9,827 nt of DNA from positions 1 to 9,827 of the forward strand of contig CAAGGY010000076.1 of NCBI GenBank assembly GCA_900769525.1, read 5' to 3'. Source of the stretch: an uncultured Alistipes sp. (GTDB lineage Bacteria > Bacteroidota > Bacteroidia > Bacteroidales > Rikenellaceae). The position numbers were made by a program, and so were the translations under genes. Each line of letters opens with the position of its first letter. Position 1 is the first letter of the stretch. Below are positions 6,043 through 9,827 of this stretch, one piece after another. Under the pieces are notes generated by a model. It was not told the DNA's origin, ran no database searches, and worked only from the letters and a program-made list of their open reading frames with translations.

Positions 6043-7065
6043 ATGGTGATGAGACGCTCACTTTTTCAATACATAATACGACTCTTTCCTGCCGAGGCAA
6101 CTCACAACATCCGCTTGGCGATGTTGCGTTTTGTTGGCCACCTGCCATTCGGTAAGTGGTATCTAAAACGCACGTTGGCACCCAAAGATTTATCTTTGGA
6201 GCGTGAGGTTATGGGTATCCATTTTCGTAATCCGATAGGTATTGCAGCGGGCTTCGACTCCAATGGCGACTACCTCACTGAGTTGGCGGCAAGTGGCTTT
6301 GGATTTGTTGAGATAGGCTCTGTTACGCCTCGTCCGCAGCCAGGTACGCCACGCCCACGAATTCATCGACTACGCAAGCATAACTCATTGATTAACAATT
6401 CTGGAGCACCTAATCGTGGTCTCGAGTATGTAATGCACAATGTGCGTCGCCGCAACAAGTTTACTCGCAACATTGTTATCGGTTGCAATATCGGAAAGCT
6501 CACAACAACACCTCGCAAAAATATTGTCAAGGAGTATCTGCGTGTGTTCCGCAATATGTATCAATATGTCGACTTCTTTGTGGTGAACCTCTCGTGCAAC
6601 ACTGGCTCTAAGCGCTATGTCCCTCGCACTCGTGAGCAGATACTCTCGCTCATCGAGCCTATGTTTGAGTTCCGTCGTGGTCAGCTCGACTATCGACCTA
6701 TCCTTGTAAAGATTTCGCCCGATATGAGCCGTGAGGAGTTGGATATGGTTGTCGATATACTTATTGAGACGCCTCTCGATGGTATCGAGGCTGTGTCGGG
6801 CTCTACCGAGCTTGCTACAAGAGATAGGGGAGCGATGTGTGGCGGGTTGCTTACCGAGCGAGCTCTTGAGGTTGTGCGTTATGTTGCTGAGCGCAGCGAG
6901 CATAACTATCCAATCATCGGTAGTGGAGGTATGATGACTCCTGAGGATGTCGAGCGTATGTTCGAGGCTGGTGCCTCGCTTGTGGCATTAAGTAGTGGTG
7001 TTCGTGAAAATGGCCTAAAACTCCTTAAGCGTGCAGCTAAGAGGGTGGCAAAACTTAAATCGTAA
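6043..7065 (+). CDS. pyrD: Class 2-like dihydroorotate dehydrogenase with atypical active site
   Basis: A 340-residue protein of the FMN-binding dihydroorotate dehydrogenase family, which oxidises dihydroorotate to orotate in pyrimidine synthesis. Class 2 layout is clear: a short N-terminal helical region (1-45) of the kind that contacts quinone at the membrane, then NPIGIAAGFD (63-72), EIGSVTPRPQPGTPRPR (90-106), GCNIGK (147-152), LVKISPD (221-227) and IIGSGGM (291-297). Several usual active-site residues differ. The Lys of AGFDKNG is Ser73. The NxSSPNT loop reads NLSCNTG (182-188), with Cys185 where class 2 enzymes have the Ser base and with the Pro missing. ATNTT is replaced by AVSGST (250-255). 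It may be a true but divergent PyrD or a paralogue acting on another substrate. The ATG at 6043 was chosen because a promoter element lies just upstream; an ATG at 6049 is also possible. It leads cinA by 3 bases. Confidence 0.75.
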   Translation: MVMRRSLFQYIIRLFPAEATHNIRLAMLRFVGHLPFGKWYLKRTLAPKDLSLEREVMGIHFRNPIGIAAGFDSNGDYLTELAASGFGFVEIGSVTPRPQPGTPRPRIHRLRKHNSLINNSGAPNRGLEYVMHNVRRRNKFTRNIVIGCNIGKLTTTPRKNIVKEYLRVFRNMYQYVDFFVVNLSCNTGSKRYVPRTREQILSLIEPMFEFRRGQLDYRPILVKISPDMSREELDMVVDILIETPLDGIEAVSGSTELATRDRGAMCGGLLTERALEVVRYVAERSEHNYPIIGSGGMMTPEDVERMFEAGASLVALSSGVRENGLKLLKRAAKRVAKLKS

Positions 7066-7068
7066 AGG

Positions 7069-8313
7069 ATGAAAGCAACAATTATAACGATTGGCGATGA
7101 GATTCTTATCGGACAGATTGTCGATACCAATACGGTCTCTATTGCTCGCCATTTAAATAACCTCGGTATTCAGATTGCCGAGAAGTGCTCTATTGGTGAT
7201 ACGCGCGAGGCTATTGTCAAGACATTAGATAGGGTAGTAGATAGCTCCGATGTAGTGATTATCACGGGTGGTCTTGGCCCAACAAAGGATGATATAACTA
7301 AGCACACGTTGGCCGAATATTTTGGCTCTGAGTTGGAGTATAACGTCGCTGAGGGCGAGCACGTGCGTAGCCTCCTTGAGCGTCGTGGCATCCCATTTAC
7401 TGAGCTTAATCGTGGTCAGGCGATGTTGCCAAAGTGCTGCACGGTGCTGCATAATGCTCACGGCACAGCCCCAGGAATGTGGTTCGATGTGCCTCGTGGT
7501 GGAGTGATAGTATCTCTTCCAGGTGTTCCGTTTGAGATGGAGCATCTGATGCAAGATGAGGTCTTGCCACGCCTTAAGAGCCGCTTCACGCTGCAGCAGA
7601 TAGTACACCGCACACTTATCACACGTGGTATTCCTGAGTCGATACTCGCCGAGCGTATTGCCACTTGGGAGGATGCGCTTCCAGAGTATCTGCACCTTGC
7701 CTATCTTCCAGCTCCCAATATCGTGCGTCTGCGTCTGTCGGCATATCAGGTCGATGGACAAGTGGCCGAGGCGGAGATTGCCCGTCAGTTTGAGCTGTTG
7801 AGGGCTATTATTGGAGAGAACATCGTTGGCTTCGAGGGTGCTACAATCGAGCAACTTGTACACGAGATTCTTGTTGATAGGGGGCTTAAGCTCGCTGTTG
7901 CCGAGAGTTGCACGGGTGGTACTATTGCCCAGAAGTTCACGGCTATGGCTGGCGCTTCGCAATACTTTATGGCTGGCGTTGTGAGCTACTCGAACGAGTC
8001 GAAGCGTGATATCCTCGGTGTTAATATGGCCGATATCGAGAGCTATGGCGCTGTTAGCGAGCAGGTGGCTTGTCAGATGGCCGAGGGTGTGCGTCGTGTT
8101 GCAGGTGCCGACTATGCCATCGCCACAACGGGTATCGCAGGACCCACTGGTGGCTCCGAGGCTAAGCCTGTGGGCACAGTGTGGATGGCTGTAGCAACGC
8201 CAACAATGACAATTGCTGTGATGCGCAACTCTGGCAGTGACCGTGGTCAGATTATTAGCCGTGCTTCGGCCTATGCCATAGAGCTACTTTACGAGGAACT
8301 TAAGAGAGTATAA
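7069..8313 (+). CDS. cinA: CinA family protein with NMN deamidase domain
   Basis: A 414-residue two-domain cytosolic protein of the usual CinA length. Residues 1-170 form the MoaB/MogA-like COG1058 domain, with ITIGDEILIGQIVDTN (6-21), TGGLGPTKDDITK (66-78), GTAPGM (132-137) and LPGVPFEM (150-157). A linker region (about 175-255) leads to the CinA C-terminal (PncC) domain, with VAESCTGG (277-284), GVVSYSNESK (303-312), GAVSEQVA (327-334) and TGIAGPTGG (354-362). The PncC domain converts nicotinamide mononucleotide to nicotinate mononucleotide; the N-terminal domain is linked to ADP-ribose pyrophosphatase activity in some homologues. The old name (competence/damage-inducible) should not be taken as proof of a role in DNA uptake. 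It starts 3 bases after the pyrD-like stop and is followed 19 bases later by pncB, whose product makes the same nucleotide. Confidence 0.95.
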   Translation: MKATIITIGDEILIGQIVDTNTVSIARHLNNLGIQIAEKCSIGDTREAIVKTLDRVVDSSDVVIITGGLGPTKDDITKHTLAEYFGSELEYNVAEGEHVRSLLERRGIPFTELNRGQAMLPKCCTVLHNAHGTAPGMWFDVPRGGVIVSLPGVPFEMEHLMQDEVLPRLKSRFTLQQIVHRTLITRGIPESILAERIATWEDALPEYLHLAYLPAPNIVRLRLSAYQVDGQVAEAEIARQFELLRAIIGENIVGFEGATIEQLVHEILVDRGLKLAVAESCTGGTIAQKFTAMAGASQYFMAGVVSYSNESKRDILGVNMADIESYGAVSEQVACQMAEGVRRVAGADYAIATTGIAGPTGGSEAKPVGTVWMAVATPTMTIAVMRNSGSDRGQIISRASAYAIELLYEELKRV

Positions 8314-8332
8314 ATGCAAACAACATAAAACT

Positions 8333-9505
8333 ATGATTCGCTCAATCTTAGACACCGACCTGTACAAGTTTACCACTTCGTACGCCTATTTCAAACTCTA
8401 TCCACAAGCTATTGGTACGTTTACGTTCAACGACCGTGAGAAGACTGTCTTCGACCAGGACTTCCTCGATGACCTCAAGGCTGAGCTCAAGGCCCTGGAG
8501 CGCATATCACTCTCGGACGATGAGTTTGAGTATATGATTACGAACTGCAAGTATATTCCGCAGAACTACTTCGAGTGGTTGCGAGGTTTCCGCTTCGATG
8601 CCTCGAAGCTCAATGTCTGGCTCGATGAGCAGGGACACCTTCAGATCAATGTCACCGACTATATGTATAAGGTTACGCTCTATGAGATTCCTGTCTTGGC
8701 TACCGTGTCGGAGCTCTTCCACCTACGTAATAGCTACGATGCTGAGGCTATGATTGCACGCCTCGAGGAGAAGGAGCAGATTGCTCGTGAGAATGGCCTT
8801 ATCTTCTCGGACTTCGGTACTCGTCGCCGCTTCTCATACGATGTCCAGCGTATGGTGGTTAAGCACCTCAAAAATAATCCTTGCGGATGTACAGGTACAT
8901 CTAACTGCCACCTTGCCATGGAGCTCGATATGAAGATGATTGGTACATATCCTCACGAGCTTCCAATGTTTATCGCAGCGGTGAATGGTGGTCCTCGAAA
9001 CGCTAACTACCTCACAATGGAGGATTGGGTGAAGGTCTACGACGGCTACCTTGGCACAGCGCTTACCGATAGCTTCGGCTCGGAGGTGTTCTTTAATAAC
9101 TTCTCGAAGAAGCATGCCTGCTTGTTTGATGGTGTGCGTCAGGACTCGGGCGATCCTATCGCATTTATCGACATGGCAATTAATCGTTATAAGGAGCTCG
9201 GTATCGACCCTATGACAAAGTCTATTGTCTTTAGCGACTCGCTCAACTTTGAGAAGGCCGTCAAGATTAAAAAGGCCTGCGAGGGACGTATCAAGTGCAT
9301 GTTCGGTATCGGTACAAACCTCACGTGCGATACTGGCCACCCTTCGTGTAACATCGTGATGAAATTATCGTCGTGCCAGATTAACTCACGCAAGCCAAAG
9401 GAGTTGTGCGTAAAACTCTCGGATGTCGAGGGCAAGGAGATGGGCGATCCTGAGGAGGTTGCCGTATACAGATATCTGTTGCGTAACCAGAGTAATAACA
9501 ACTAA
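8333..9505 (+). CDS. pncB: Nicotinate phosphoribosyltransferase
   Basis: A 390-residue cytosolic enzyme that joins nicotinate to phosphoribosyl pyrophosphate, with ATP hydrolysis, to give nicotinate mononucleotide for NAD synthesis. It runs the full family length (E. coli, 400). Landmarks are LDTDLYKFT (6-14), NYFEWLRGFRF (78-88), YEIPVLATVSEL (117-128), FGTRRRFS (161-168), GTSN (188-191), IGTYPHE (203-209), ALTDSFG (243-249), VRQDSGDP (268-275), VFSDSLN (299-305) and FGIGTNLTCD (324-333). His208 lines up with the histidine that is transiently phosphorylated in the characterised bacterial enzyme. Cysteines at 184, 186 and 192 cluster around the GTSN loop; I see no proven role for them. It follows cinA by 19 bases without its own promoter element and ends 38 bases before a strong terminator. 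Confidence 0.96.
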   Translation: MIRSILDTDLYKFTTSYAYFKLYPQAIGTFTFNDREKTVFDQDFLDDLKAELKALERISLSDDEFEYMITNCKYIPQNYFEWLRGFRFDASKLNVWLDEQGHLQINVTDYMYKVTLYEIPVLATVSELFHLRNSYDAEAMIARLEEKEQIARENGLIFSDFGTRRRFSYDVQRMVVKHLKNNPCGCTGTSNCHLAMELDMKMIGTYPHELPMFIAAVNGGPRNANYLTMEDWVKVYDGYLGTALTDSFGSEVFFNNFSKKHACLFDGVRQDSGDPIAFIDMAINRYKELGIDPMTKSIVFSDSLNFEKAVKIKKACEGRIKCMFGIGTNLTCDTGHPSCNIVMKLSSCQINSRKPKELCVKLSDVEGKEMGDPEEVAVYRYLLRNQSNNN

Positions 9506-9543
9506 CGATGGTGGCTTTGTAGCCAATCATTCGGTAGAACGAC

Positions 9544-9585
9544 AGAGTCCCGCATAACGCAAGTTAAGCGGGACTCTTATTTATT
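9544..9585 (+). terminator. Intrinsic terminator of the pyrD-cinA-pncB group
   Basis: Arms AGAGTCCCGC (9544-9553) and GCGGGACTCT (9568-9577) form a ten-pair stem. An A-A mismatch, a four-pair TAAC/GTTA extension and a GCAA tetraloop (9559-9562) cap it. A moderately T-rich tail (TATTTATT) follows. A small TGGCT/AGCCA hairpin at 9512-9525 lies between pncB and this stem. Confidence 0.85.
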
Positions 9586-9760
9586 ACATCAGTGCTTATG
9601 TATTCTAAAAAAGCAGCAGTTGCCTCTATAAAGATAAGCAAAATATCATAAATCGATGCACGGTAGGCCCAAAAAATCTTCTTGCGGCCTATGTGTTGGG
9701 GCTAAAATGGCTATAATTGGAGCTAAATCGGAGTTAAAATATCTTTATTTATAAGGAATG
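9578..9760. other. AT-rich gene-poor region
   Basis: No convincing gene is found between the terminator and the right-edge promoter. The stretch contains a weak inverted repeat (TAGGCC at 9664-9669 and GGCCTA at 9686-9691, 16-base loop) and the repeat cluster at 9698-9740. A 32-codon open frame at 9656-9754 has no promoter element or initiation signal that I can see. The region is best read as the upstream control region of a gene beyond the window. Confidence 0.5.
9698..9740. repeat. Four imperfect 10-11 base direct repeats
   Basis: Successive copies are GGGGCTAAAAT (9698-9708), GGCTATAATT (9709-9718), GGAGCTAAATC (9719-9729) and GGAGTTAAAAT (9730-9740). They share a rough consensus GGAGCTAAAAT and repeat about once per helical turn. 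The last copy ends 20 bases before the -33 element of the promoter at 9761-9791, a position suited to an activator or other DNA-binding protein. Confidence 0.45.
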
Positions 9761-9791
9761 TTTGCAGAATAAACTGATGAGCGTATCTTTG
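9761..9791 (+). promoter_or_regulatory. Bacteroidota-type promoter for a gene beyond the right edge
   Basis: TTTG at 9761-9764 (-33) is separated by exactly 19 bases from TATCTTTG at 9784-9791 (-7), a perfect match to the Bacteroidota primary sigma consensus. Transcription should begin near 9796-9799. No start codon followed by an open frame is seen before 9827, so the gene lies outside the window. Confidence 0.8.
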
Positions 9792-9827
9792 TGCTATTTT
9801 TTGCCACGGTTGCAATAAGTTTAAAAA

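Noticed and set aside
6385..6903. Minus-strand open frame of 172 codons opposite the dihydroorotate dehydrogenase gene.
   Set aside because: A shadow of the real gene; no motif or initiation signal supports it.
7225..7962. Long minus-strand open frame (245 codons) opposite cinA.
   Set aside because: It is fully antisense to a clear CinA frame, its product has no recognisable domain, and it reflects codon bias in the plus-strand gene.
8834..9340. Minus-strand open frame of 168 codons opposite pncB.
   Set aside because: It is antisense to a well-matched PncB frame and has no family features.

Overview
The window looks like ordinary chromosomal DNA from a member of the Bacteroidales (Bacteroidota). 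Three things support this. Promoter elements are of the Bacteroidota primary sigma type (TAnnTTTG at -7, with a perfect TTTG-N19-TATCTTTG at 9761-9791). Genes lack Shine-Dalgarno sequences. Two adjacent FKBP-like lipoproteins lie beside an NhaA antiporter with a long internal loop, a style I associate with this phylum. The genus cannot be read safely from the sequence. I see no insertion sequence, phage gene, CRISPR array, tRNA or rRNA.

Left part (1-4802). The window opens with the 3' end of an unrecognised plus-strand gene (to 221). Facing it is a compact minus-strand group, read from about 4850 down to about 300: an arginase/agmatinase-family (ureohydrolase) protein, the Na+/H+ antiporter nhaA, and two FKBP-type lipoproteins. 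Gaps of 39, 3 and 26 bases suggest one transcript. It would begin at a -7 element near 4850-4857 and end at a strong hairpin terminator at 302-332. The ureohydrolase has lost three expected metal ligands, and both FKBP proteins have altered catalytic pockets, so three of the four genes may not carry out the textbook reaction of their family.

Middle and right part (4803-9505). A 136- to 145-base divergent region with a 21-base palindrome separates the minus-strand group from pdxB (vitamin B6 synthesis), which ends at a terminator near 5987-6014. A -7 element overlaps the end of that terminator and starts a second plus-strand group: a class 2-like dihydroorotate dehydrogenase with several unusual active-site residues, cinA (with its NMN deamidase domain), and pncB (nicotinate phosphoribosyltransferase). 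The last two both produce nicotinate mononucleotide, making a small NAD-salvage pair. A hairpin with a GCAA tetraloop at 9544-9577 terminates the group.

Right edge (9578-9827). No convincing gene is present. The stretch holds four imperfect 10-11 base repeats (9698-9740), followed by the best promoter in the window, which points to a gene beyond the right edge.

No wholly new system stands out. The items most worth a second look are the ligand-depleted ureohydrolase, the atypical dihydroorotate dehydrogenase, the enlarged FKBP-like lipoprotein, and the repeat array upstream of the right-edge promoter.
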